Part shown: positions 7,205 through 14,270 of the stretch, one piece after another
Layout: each line of letters starts with the position of its first letter
Numbering within the stretch: the stretch's first letter is position 1
Source: Oscillospiraceae bacterium
GTDB lineage: Bacteria; Bacillota; Clostridia; Oscillospirales; Oscillospiraceae
NCBI GenBank assembly: GCA_031260605.1
Contig: JAISLF010000072.1
Location: forward strand, 1-37,469
Direction of reading: 5' to 3'
Length of the DNA stretch: 37,469 nt
Notes under the pieces: model-generated
Database searches by the model: none
What the model saw: the letters and a program-made list of their open reading frames with translations, nothing else
Told to the model about the DNA's origin: nothing
Translations under genes and position numbers: made by a program

Positions 7205-8481
7205 ATTTTCTGAAAAAAGTTGCTGCCAAGCTCTCGCCCGTTTTTGCAACCCGCGCCTTTAATATGGTTTTTGCCCTTGTCATTTCGATAGTCATATGGA
7301 TGTATGTCGTCTATCTGGTCAACCCGGCGGCCGATAAGACGATTACGAATATCCCGATTGAATACCGCAACGCGTCTGTTATTTTAGACAAAAAGCTTGT
7401 TATAACAAGCGACCTGCCGGAGACGATTTCAGTGACGTTTAACGGAACACGCGCGGATGTTCTGAAGCTCAGCGACAAAAATGTCTCGGCATATGTCGAT
7501 CTTTCCGGAATAAAAACTCCCGGCGAGGTCACGCTTACCGTAACGCTTGAATACAGCGCCGCGCTCAATGAAAAGAAGTTTACCGCCACTCCGAAAAACA
7601 CCTGGAATATCACCGTTGCAATAGACTATCTGTTCAGCAAGGAGGTTCCGGTTGAGCCTGTTTATACCTCGCAGAGCCTCGCTGCGGAGGGGTATCAGGC
7701 AGGCAAGATTCAGTTTGACGTTACGGAAATAACCGTTTCGGGACCGAAAAACGAAGTGGACACTGTCGAGCGCGCCGTTGTGTACATCACAAAGGAAGAC
7801 CTGACGTCAACCTTTACGGAGCAATCGGAATTCAAATTAGTCGATAAAAACAACAACCCGGTCGTTTCAGCGCACCTGACAAGCAGCGCCGATAAAATCA
7901 CGGTGACGCTGCCGATTCTGCTCGTGCGCGAGGTGGATATTGTCCTGCCCGAGTTCCAGTATATCGCCGGAACCAACGCAGGAAATGTTGACGTCGATAT
8001 ATCGCCCGCCAAAATAACAGTTGCCGGCGAGGAGTCTGTTATGACGTTTGCCAGCCTTATGCTGAAGGCTGTCGATCTTGCGTCCTTTGCGGAATCAACG
8101 GAGTATACAACAACGCTGACGCTTCCGGAGGGGGTTACCAACGTCACGGGCACAACGGAGGTTACAGTTAAAATCTCCATTCGCGGCCTTGAAACAAGAG
8201 AATTCCACACCTCAAACATTCAGGTAATAAATCTTGAGGAAGGCTATGCCTCAAATGTTCTGACGGAGTCGCTTGTCGTGACGCTGCGCGGCGCCGCGGA
8301 AATGCTGAACGGTATTTCTCCGGAGAATATCCGCGTTGTCGCCGATATGAAGCAGTATATGGGCGATAACGGTATGACGGGCGATATAATCGTGCCTGTC
8401 AAGGTGTATGTGGACGGTGAGTTCGGCGGCGCGGGTGCGCTGTTCACCTACGAGGTCACGGTTCACCTCGTGAAAACTTAG
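7201..8481 (+). CDS. cdaR: CdaR, YbbR-domain regulator of CdaA
   Basis: Single-pass membrane protein with a large extracytoplasmic part that binds and modulates CdaA. The GTG start at 7201 overlaps the cdaA stop and is preceded by GGGAGG. Residues about 20-40 (FNMVFALVISIVIWMYVVYLV) form one membrane helix; the remaining roughly 385 residues are beta-rich and contain several YbbR repeats, with recurring patterns such as VTVSGPKNEVDTV and ITVAGEESVM. Its length of 426 residues is normal. In many Bacillota glmM follows; here a DUF5685 gene follows instead. Confidence 0.94.
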   Translation: MNFLKKVAAKLSPVFATRAFNMVFALVISIVIWMYVVYLVNPAADKTITNIPIEYRNASVILDKKLVITSDLPETISVTFNGTRADVLKLSDKNVSAYVDLSGIKTPGEVTLTVTLEYSAALNEKKFTATPKNTWNITVAIDYLFSKEVPVEPVYTSQSLAAEGYQAGKIQFDVTEITVSGPKNEVDTVERAVVYITKEDLTSTFTEQSEFKLVDKNNNPVVSAHLTSSADKITVTLPILLVREVDIVLPEFQYIAGTNAGNVDVDISPAKITVAGEESVMTFASLMLKAVDLASFAESTEYTTTLTLPEGVTNVTGTTEVTVKISIRGLETREFHTSNIQVINLEEGYASNVLTESLVVTLRGAAEMLNGISPENIRVVADMKQYMGDNGMTGDIIVPVKVYVDGEFGGAGALFTYEVTVHLVKT

Positions 8482-8494
8482 GGCAGGTTTCTGA

Positions 8495-9310
8495 TTGTTC
8501 GGTTACCTGCGGGCGTACACGCCTGAGCTGAAGGTGCGCGAGGCGTCGCTTTACAAGGCTGTTTATTGCAGTCTGTGCCGCGAGCTTGGCAAAAGCTACG
8601 GCATTGCAGCAAGAATGACGCTTTCCTATGATTTTGTGCTGCTGGCGGCTCTGCTTTCCCCCGATTGCGGCGTTGTTTACGGAAAATGCCGCTGCCCCGC
8701 CTCCCTGAAAAAGAAATCCTGCTGCGGTATTGACTGTACCGCTGCCGCCGGAGCGTCCGTTATACTGACCTACCACAAGCTCGGAGACGATATTCGCGAC
8801 GAGCGGCTGACACGCCGCATTGCCGCACGGCTTGCACGGATTTTACTGCGGCGCGGCTACAAAAAAGCGCGGCGACAGTATGCGGAATTCGACAAAACAG
8901 TCGCCGAGTGTCTGGCACGCCTGACGGAGCTTGAAACAGCGCGTTCACCCGTTTTTGACGCGTACTGCGACACATTTGCCCGAATAACCGCCGCTTCAGG
9001 GCGGCTCGGAACGCGCGGTGCGGAAAGCCCCGCCATTTCCGAGGCGCTGTACTGTCTCGGCAGGTACATCTACATTGCGGACGCGGCGGACGACTACAAG
9101 GAAGACGAGGTGCGCGGACGCTTCAACCCAATCGCCGCCTGCTTCGGCGCATTTGACGAAAACGCAAAGCAGCGCATAACGGATTTGCTGACGCTTGCCG
9201 CCGGAAGCGCGGGACTGCAAATTGAGGGACTTGCGGAAACCGCGTATACACCGATTATCAGAAATGTGGTGTTCTGGGGCGTTAAGCAGAACATCGACAG
9301 GATTACATAG
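8495..9310 (+). CDS. DUF5685 family protein
   Basis: Begins MFGYLRAYTPELKVREASLYKAVYCSLCRELGK, the signature opening of DUF5685. The TTG start lies 13 bases after cdaR, with a GGCAGG-like site. It is a mostly helical, cytoplasmic-looking protein of 271 residues with clustered cysteines (VYCSLC near 24-29, then KCRCPASLKKKSCCGIDC near 66-84) that could bind a metal or cluster. An acidic DAADDYKED segment sits near the end, a little like helical prenyl-synthase or squalene-synthase folds; I treat that resemblance as weak. No function is established. Its place as third gene in the cda operon, closed by a strong terminator, suggests a link to c-di-AMP or the envelope. Confidence 0.8.
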   Translation: MFGYLRAYTPELKVREASLYKAVYCSLCRELGKSYGIAARMTLSYDFVLLAALLSPDCGVVYGKCRCPASLKKKSCCGIDCTAAAGASVILTYHKLGDDIRDERLTRRIAARLARILLRRGYKKARRQYAEFDKTVAECLARLTELETARSPVFDAYCDTFARITAASGRLGTRGAESPAISEALYCLGRYIYIADAADDYKEDEVRGRFNPIAACFGAFDENAKQRITDLLTLAAGSAGLQIEGLAETAYTPIIRNVVFWGVKQNIDRIT

Positions 9311-9354
9311 ACAGCGCCACGAGGCGGAAATTTGCCTCGCGGCGCTGTTTTTTT
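9311..9354 (+). terminator. Strong terminator ending the cda operon
   Basis: ACAGCGCC and CGAGGC pair with GCCTCG and GGCGCTGT around an 8-base loop, followed by a T8 run. Confidence 0.9.
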
Positions 9355-9409
9355 GCTGTTCGCGCGGAAGACCGAACAAAAGAAAAACGGAATTGCAGTT
9401 CTTTTTTTC

Positions 9410-9438
9410 TTGCATTTTGCGAAAGTATATGCTAAACT
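9410..9438 (+). promoter_or_regulatory. Promoter for the NTPase gene
   Basis: TTGCAT at 9410-9415, 17-bp spacer, TAAACT at 9433-9438. The expected transcript starts about 15 bases before the GTG codon. Confidence 0.65.
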
Positions 9439-9459
9439 TATTCTATAGGGATTCCTGCC

Positions 9460-9972
9460 GTGCCGCAGACAATGAAAAACATTTTCCTCACTGGACAAAA
9501 GCGCGTCGGCAAAACGACCGCACTAAACGCGTTTCTTGCGGAGAACGCGCCGGATATGCCTCCCGCGGGCTTTTCCACCGAGTGGAACGCCGCGCACGAC
9601 TGCCTGCAAATGACGGATTTGCTGACCGGCAAGTCCGCCGTTATCGCGCGGATGTCGGGCGGCAAGCTTACCGCTTATCCCGATGTGTTTGACTCGTTCG
9701 GCGTATCTGTGCTTTGTGCCGCGCGCGGGCGGCCGATTGTTGTTATGGACGAGCTGGGACGGCTTGAAAAGTCCTCGCCTGCGTTTCATGCGGCGGTTTT
9801 TGACCTGTTGGCGGAGCCAGGGTGCCGCGTTGTCGGCGTTTTGCAGCAGGCTTCCGGGCAGTTTACCGGGAAAATTGCCGCACTGCCGAATGTACGGGTA
9901 ATAGATGTGACCGAGCTTAACCGCAACGGCATACCTGCGGAGCTGAAGACCGCTTTTCTCAATCTTAAATAA
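9460..9972 (+). CDS. THEP1-like nucleoside-triphosphatase / P-loop NTPase
   Basis: Predicted small P-loop NTPase of the NTPase_1 (THEP1) type. The Walker A motif GQKRVGKT is at residues 12-19, and a Walker B strand appears as IVVMDELGRLE, the family's typical DExGxxE pattern. The 170-residue size fits. GTG at 9460 has an AGGG about 9 bases upstream; an ATG at 9472 (giving MKNIFLTGQ) is an alternative but lacks a site. Proteins of this family hydrolyse NTPs slowly in vitro with no settled role; some are coupled to uptake systems. It sits only 18 bases before the DUF1538 gene and is probably cotranscribed with it. Confidence 0.8.
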   Translation: MPQTMKNIFLTGQKRVGKTTALNAFLAENAPDMPPAGFSTEWNAAHDCLQMTDLLTGKSAVIARMSGGKLTAYPDVFDSFGVSVLCAARGRPIVVMDELGRLEKSSPAFHAAVFDLLAEPGCRVVGVLQQASGQFTGKIAALPNVRVIDVTELNRNGIPAELKTAFLNLK

Positions 9973-9990
9973 GGATGACTTCACCGTAAA

Positions 9991-11571
9991 TTGATTAAGC
10001 TTCTGCTGAAAAACTTCAAAGACGCCGCCTTTTCAATTCTTCCGATTTCAGCCGCAGTGCTTTTGCTGTGCTTTGTTTTCCTGCCCGGTCAGATCGCCGT
10101 CATACTTGCAACCGCACTGCCGGGAATCGTGCTGCTCATCGCGGGAACAGCGTTTTTTACCCTCGGCAGTGATATGGCTAATATGAAAATCGGAGAGCAT
10201 ATCGGCAGCTTTCTTTCCAGCTCAAAGAAAACGCTGCTGATTTTGGTCTCGTTTTTCGTTATCGGCACGGCAATTACGATTGCAGAGCCTGACCTTTCCG
10301 TTTTGTCCGCACTCGTGACCACCGTCTCCCCCATCACGCTGATACTCTCGATTGCGGTCGGAGTCGGCGTTTTCCTCGCGGTTGCGGCGTTGCGCACGCT
10401 TTACGGCGTTTCCCTTGCAAAGCTGCTGCTTCCGCTGTACGCCGCGCTGTTTATTCTGATGGCTTTTGTTCCGCGCGAATATCTGCCGCTGTCGTTTGAC
10501 TCCGGCGGCGTTACAACGGGACCTGTCACGGTGCCGTTTATACTCGCGCTCGGCGTTGGTATCTCAAGGGTTCGCGGCGGAAAATCCTCCGCGGAGGACA
10601 GCTTCGGGTTCGTGTCAATCGCGTCTATCGGGCCGATTGTCGCCGTTGCGCTGCTCGGCATTTTCGGGCACGGGTCGGCGGACGCTACCGCCTCCGCAAG
10701 TGAGGAGCTGTACGTTTCTGTCGGCGCGGCATTTGCAGCCTTCGGAGAAACCGCGCTGCATAATCTGAAAAATGTCGCGGTCGCTCTGTCGCCCGTCGCC
10801 GCAATTTTTGTTGTGTTTCAGATTTTTGCGCTGAAGCTGAAGCCCCTGCGCGTTATCGGCATTTTCGCCGGCTTCCTTATCACATATTTCGGGCTTGTGC
10901 TTTTCTTAACCGGTGCGGAGGGCGCGTTTGTGCCGCTCGGAGCGTCGCTCGGACACAATATTGCGTCGTCCAATGCCGCGTTTCTCATTGTGCCGTTCGG
11001 ACTTTTATTCGGACTGCTGACTGTTCTGTCGGAGCCGTCGATTCACGTGCTTATAAAAGAGGTGGAGTCCGTTTCAAACGGCAGAATCACGCGCAAATCC
11101 GTGCTGATGGCTTTAGCTCTTGCAGTTGCGTTTTCCGTCGCGCTTGCACAGGTGCGCGTGCTGACCGGGATTCCTATCCTGCCGATTTTGCTTATCGGCT
11201 ACGGTGTCGCACTGCTGCTCTCGTTCTTTGTAAACCCGATATACACCTCAATCGCCTTTGATTCCGGCGGCGTCGCCTCAGGTCCTATGACCTCGGCGTT
11301 TATCCTGTCGTTCACGCTTGGCTCTGCCTCGGCGCTCGGCAGCAACGTCTATACAGACGCGTTCGGCGTCGTCGCGCTCGTGGCGATGACTCCGCTCATT
11401 ACAATTCAGGTTCTCGGCTTGTACTCAGACCGTGCGGAGCTTCCGGCAAGGCTCCGTGGTATGCTTGTCCGCGCGCGCGGCCGCGTGCTGAAGCCGCAGC
11501 CCGTTTTTCTGAACCAGACAGAGGTAATTTCGCTTAACTGGCAGCTCGCGTTTGAAGGAGGCGGCGTATGA
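9991..11571 (+). CDS. DUF1538 membrane protein (putative cation transporter)
   Basis: A polytopic membrane protein of 526 residues with about 12-14 hydrophobic segments and a clear internal duplication. The two halves carry FDSGGVTTGPVTVPF (about 169) and FDSGGVASGPMTSAF (about 423), the DUF1538 signature. A two-gene DUF1538 system (UmpAB) has, as I recall, been reported as a sodium/proton antiporter; that role is only suggested here. TTG at 9991 gives the normal short amphipathic start before the first span; AAGGATG is about 14 bases upstream. The downstream PII-like gene overlaps its stop, a pairing common for DUF1538 and suggesting regulation by a PII-type sensor. Confidence 0.85.
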   Translation: MIKLLLKNFKDAAFSILPISAAVLLLCFVFLPGQIAVILATALPGIVLLIAGTAFFTLGSDMANMKIGEHIGSFLSSSKKTLLILVSFFVIGTAITIAEPDLSVLSALVTTVSPITLILSIAVGVGVFLAVAALRTLYGVSLAKLLLPLYAALFILMAFVPREYLPLSFDSGGVTTGPVTVPFILALGVGISRVRGGKSSAEDSFGFVSIASIGPIVAVALLGIFGHGSADATASASEELYVSVGAAFAAFGETALHNLKNVAVALSPVAAIFVVFQIFALKLKPLRVIGIFAGFLITYFGLVLFLTGAEGAFVPLGASLGHNIASSNAAFLIVPFGLLFGLLTVLSEPSIHVLIKEVESVSNGRITRKSVLMALALAVAFSVALAQVRVLTGIPILPILLIGYGVALLLSFFVNPIYTSIAFDSGGVASGPMTSAFILSFTLGSASALGSNVYTDAFGVVALVAMTPLITIQVLGLYSDRAELPARLRGMLVRARGRVLKPQPVFLNQTEVISLNWQLAFEGGGV

Positions 11572-11927
11572 CGAGTTCACAAAACACGTTAATAAAGCTT
11601 TTATTCGTAATCGTACCGATAGACCGTGCCGGTGCGGTGTTTGAAATCGCGGCGCGGTGCGGCGCGGTATACTCGGCAGCAACGGCTGCGCGCGGCACGG
11701 CGCCGACGCAGACGCTTGAGCGTCTCGGTATTGCAGGCTCCGATATGGCGGTTGTGCAGCTGTCTGCAGAGGACAGTATCATTCAGGAAATTCTGTCCGA
11801 GCTGCGCACACGCCTAAAGCTCGGCGAAAAACATGGTTCGGGAATCGCATTTTCCGTGCCGCTGTCTGCCGCCGGCGGTGCAGACGTGCTGAAGCTTCTC
11901 GCCGGCAAAAGCAAGGACGGCGGATAG
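11568..11927 (+). CDS. PII-like (nitrogen regulatory P-II family) protein
   Basis: A 119-residue small ligand-binding sensor protein. It has the PII fold pattern: KLLFVIVPIDRAGAVFEIAARCGA, then AARGTAP, LERLGI, a beta-strand, and GSGIAFSVPL matching the usual GKGIAFxxPV. The region corresponding to the T-loop has no tyrosine for uridylylation, so it is not a classical GlnB. The ATG overlaps the TGA of the DUF1538 gene (ATGA) and follows GGAGGCGG, so translation is probably coupled. It likely binds an adenine nucleotide, or possibly c-di-AMP as PstA does, and acts on the DUF1538 protein; this is inference from neighbours. Confidence 0.8.
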   Translation: MTSSQNTLIKLLFVIVPIDRAGAVFEIAARCGAVYSAATAARGTAPTQTLERLGIAGSDMAVVQLSAEDSIIQEILSELRTRLKLGEKHGSGIAFSVPLSAAGGADVLKLLAGKSKDGG

Positions 11928-12430
11928 TCACCGCAGACAACCGCCGCACACACAGCACACAGTGGCCTTTTAACGTTGTTAACAGAGCTTGTGATTGTGG
12001 AAAACGCAGAAAGCAATGTGCAGCGGCAAACATGAGCCGGGACGCTGAGGGCAGCGTCCCCTACAAAGACGCCCCCTGCGGCGACGGAGTACACAACCGC
12101 ACCGTACAGGTGTGCCATTTGCAGCAACAACACCCGCCGCGTAGGCGCATAGCTTCGCGGCGAGGCGCAGCTTCGCCACAATTATAAACGCCGCACCCGC
12201 CGGCGCACGGCAGCCCGCACCCACATCAAAGCAAACGTCCCACCCAGCGAAGCAACCCCCGGGCGGCCGGGACGGTCGCCCCTACGTCCAAACAAAGGCG
12301 CTGGAAACCCCAACAATAGACGCGTGAAATCTACCCGGATTCATAGCCGCGCGCGGTTGTCCACACCACACACAGCACTCTACCCTACTTCACATAAAAC
12401 ACTCCACGTATACTAAAGGAATCCACACAA
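11928..12430. other. Gene-free stretch with palindromes and repeat copy B
   Basis: No credible reading frame is present. It holds a 9-bp-stem hairpin at 12039-12060 (GGGACGCTG, loop AGGG), repeat copy B, and a GC-rich imperfect palindrome at 12261-12281. A good Shine-Dalgarno (AAAGGAA) at about 12414 serves glyA, with TATACT at 12405-12410 as a possible -10 and no convincing -35. Confidence 0.6.
12133..12260 (+). repeat. Solo end (copy B) of the hairpin-ended repeat
   Basis: Matches the right end and outer flank of copy A: CCCGCCGCGTAGGCG, then AGCTTCGC, then CTTCGCC, followed by AATTATAAACGCCGCACCC and GGCGCAC, ending at GCGAAGC plus a C5 tract. The hairpin and the interior are absent. Confidence 0.65.
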
Positions 12431-13684
12431 ATGCAGCTTTCCGCAATGTCTTTCATCAAATCGGCCGACCCGGAGGTCGGAGAAGCAATCGAGCGCGAAT
12501 ACCGCCGCCAGCAAACAAACATTGAGCTTATCGCGTCCGAGAATTTCGTCTCAGAAGCGGTACTGCTTGCAGCAGGCACCGTTCTGACGAACAAATACGC
12601 AGAGGGGTACCCCGGGCACCGGTATTACGGCGGGTGCGAGGAGGTGGATGTTGTCGAAGCGCTCGCGATTGAACGCGCAAAGAAGCTTTTCGGCGCAAAA
12701 TACGTCAATGTCCAGCCGCATTCCGGCGTATCCGCAAACTACGCGGCGTACCTGACGCTGGTTGCGCCCGGAGACACCATTCTCGGTATGAACCTCGACC
12801 ACGGCGGACACCTGTCGCACGGCTCGCCCGCGAATTTCTCCGGCAAATACTACAATATCGTCTCCTACGGCGTAACGCCTGACACGAACGTTATTGATTA
12901 CGACAGCGTGCGCGAGCTTGCCAAAGCGCACCGCCCGAAAATGATTATCGCCGGAGCCTCGGCATACCCCCGAATCATCGACTTTGCGGCGTTTTCCTCA
13001 ATCGCAAAGGAAGTCGGCGCTTATCTTATGGTGGACATCGCACACATCGCGGGTCTTGTCGCGGCGGGTGAGCATCCGTCACCGGTGCCGTATGCGGACA
13101 TTGTGACCAGTACAACACACAAGACAATGCGCGGTCCGCGCGGCGGCTTTATTATGACAAACGACGAGGACATTGCAAAGCGCGTGAACTCGGCTGTTTT
13201 CCCCGGCTCGCAGGGCGGCCCCTTAATGCACATCGTCGCGGCAAAGGCAATCTCTTTCGGAGAGGCGTTAACGCCCGCTTTCCGCGAATACCAAAAGCAA
13301 ATCCGCAAGAACGCGCAGGCGCTTGCGCATGGACTGCTTGCTGGAGGCGCACAGCTTGTCTCCGGCGGCACGGACAACCACCTTTGCCTGATGGATTTGC
13401 GCCCGTTCGGACTGACAGGCCGTGAGATGGAGGATCGCCTAAGCTCGGTTAACATCACAGCCAACAAAAACAAAATCCCGAACGACCCGCAAAACGCAAG
13501 CAACACAAGCGGCATTCGTCTCGGCACACCTGCCGTCACAAGCCGCGGCTTCACGGAAAGCGACTGTGCGGAGGTTGCGGAGCTGATTGTGAGCGTCGCC
13601 AAGGATTATGACGCAAACCGCGAGTCTGTCATCAAAAAAGTCGCGGAGCTTGTCGGGCGGCATCCGCTGTATGAGGCACTTTAG
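12431..13684 (+). CDS. glyA: Serine hydroxymethyltransferase
   Basis: PLP enzyme interconverting serine and glycine with tetrahydrofolate, the main source of one-carbon units. The 417-residue length is normal. The PLP lysine is Lys231 in [14 protein letters not shown]. Other family signatures are [33 protein letters not shown] and SPFVTSG-like [16 protein letters not shown]. The ATG at 12431 follows AAAGGAA. rpsU downstream has its own strong promoter, so the two are separate units. Confidence 0.97.
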   Translation: MQLSAMSFIKSADPEVGEAIEREYRRQQTNIELIASENFVSEAVLLAAGTVLTNKYAEGYPGHRYYGGCEEVDVVEALAIERAKKLFGAKYVNVQPHSGVSANYAAYLTLVAPGDTILGMNLDHGGHLSHGSPANFSGKYYNIVSYGVTPDTNVIDYDSVRELAKAHRPKMIIAGASAYPRIIDFAAFSSIAKEVGAYLMVDIAHIAGLVAAGEHPSPVPYADIVTSTTHKTMRGPRGGFIMTNDEDIAKRVNSAVFPGSQGGPLMHIVAAKAISFGEALTPAFREYQKQIRKNAQALAHGLLAGGAQLVSGGTDNHLCLMDLRPFGLTGREMEDRLSSVNITANKNKIPNDPQNASNTSGIRLGTPAVTSRGFTESDCAEVAELIVSVAKDYDANRESVIKKVAELVGRHPLYEAL

Positions 13685-13714
13685 CAAATAAAGCGAGTTT
13701 CCTTTTTTTGGAGT

Positions 13715-13743
13715 TTGACAATTGTATTACTTTTCTATATAAT
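13715..13743 (+). promoter_or_regulatory. Consensus promoter for rpsU
   Basis: Perfect TTGACA (13715-13720) and perfect TATAAT (13738-13743) with the ideal 17-bp spacer, as expected for a ribosomal protein gene. Confidence 0.85.
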
Positions 13744-13789
13744 TATATGCGTTGACTGCAATTTTGCGCAATATGGGGGGTGAACAATA

Positions 13790-13972
13790 ATGTCAGATGT
13801 TTATGTGAAAGACGGAGAATCGCTTGACAGTGCGTTGAAACGCTTTAAGCGTGCGGTTTCAAAAGCCGGAACGATTGCGGATGTGCGCCGTCACGAGTTT
13901 TATCAGCCTCCCGCGGTAAAGCGCCGCAAAAAGCAGGAAGCGGCTCGCAAGAACCGTAAAAAGCGCAGCTAA
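13790..13972 (+). CDS. rpsU: 30S ribosomal protein S21
   Basis: The 60-residue, strongly basic small-subunit protein needed for translation initiation. The sequence from [18 protein letters not shown] to the Lys/Arg-rich tail ([17 protein letters not shown]) is characteristic of S21. A GGGGGGTG site lies just before the ATG. It is monocistronic between a consensus promoter and a terminator. Confidence 0.97.
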   Translation: MSDVYVKDGESLDSALKRFKRAVSKAGTIADVRRHEFYQPPAVKRRKKQEAARKNRKKRS

Positions 13973-14014
13973 GCTGTGCCCTGCGGGTTAATCCCGCAAC
14001 TAATGTAATATAAA

Positions 14015-14044
14015 ACAGCGCCGATTGCTCGGCGCTGTTTTTGT
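14015..14044. terminator. Bidirectional terminator after rpsU
   Basis: A 10-bp perfect stem ACAGCGCCGA/TCGGCGCTGT, loop TTGC, followed by TTTTG on the plus strand and TTTTAT on the minus strand, so it can also end the minus-strand transcript from the oxidoreductase. Confidence 0.85.
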
Positions 14045-14073
14045 TTTGTGCAGCGGCTTTGTGCGCCTACCCG

Positions 14074-14246
14074 TCACAAAACAATTCCGTAGTCTAAAAT
14101 GCGTGCGCCCTGCCCGTCCGCCTCGGTATAGTGCGGACAGTTGTACCGCTCGAACGAAAACCATTGGCGCGGCGCGGGGTCGGCGTTCCGATGAAGCGCA
14201 GCGCGGGGTAGTCCTCGCGCTGCGCCTTGATTATTTCAGCTGACAT
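14074..14246 (-). pseudogene. Remnant of a GyrI-like effector-binding domain gene
   Basis: An ATG at 14246 preceded by GGAG opens MSAEIIKAQREDYPALRFIG, the usual start of GyrI/AraC-type effector-binding proteins in Clostridia. The frame then shifts; the adjacent frame reads RQWFSFERYNCPHYTEADGQ and GARILDYGIVL before a TGA at 14074. Full members are about 150 residues, so only the two ends of the gene remain, joined out of frame, which implies an internal deletion. It lies 24 bases downstream of the oxidoreductase gene on the same strand. The family assignment is from memory of typical sequences. Confidence 0.5.
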
Positions 14247-14270
14247 ATTTTGTCTCCTTGCCGTACCCGT

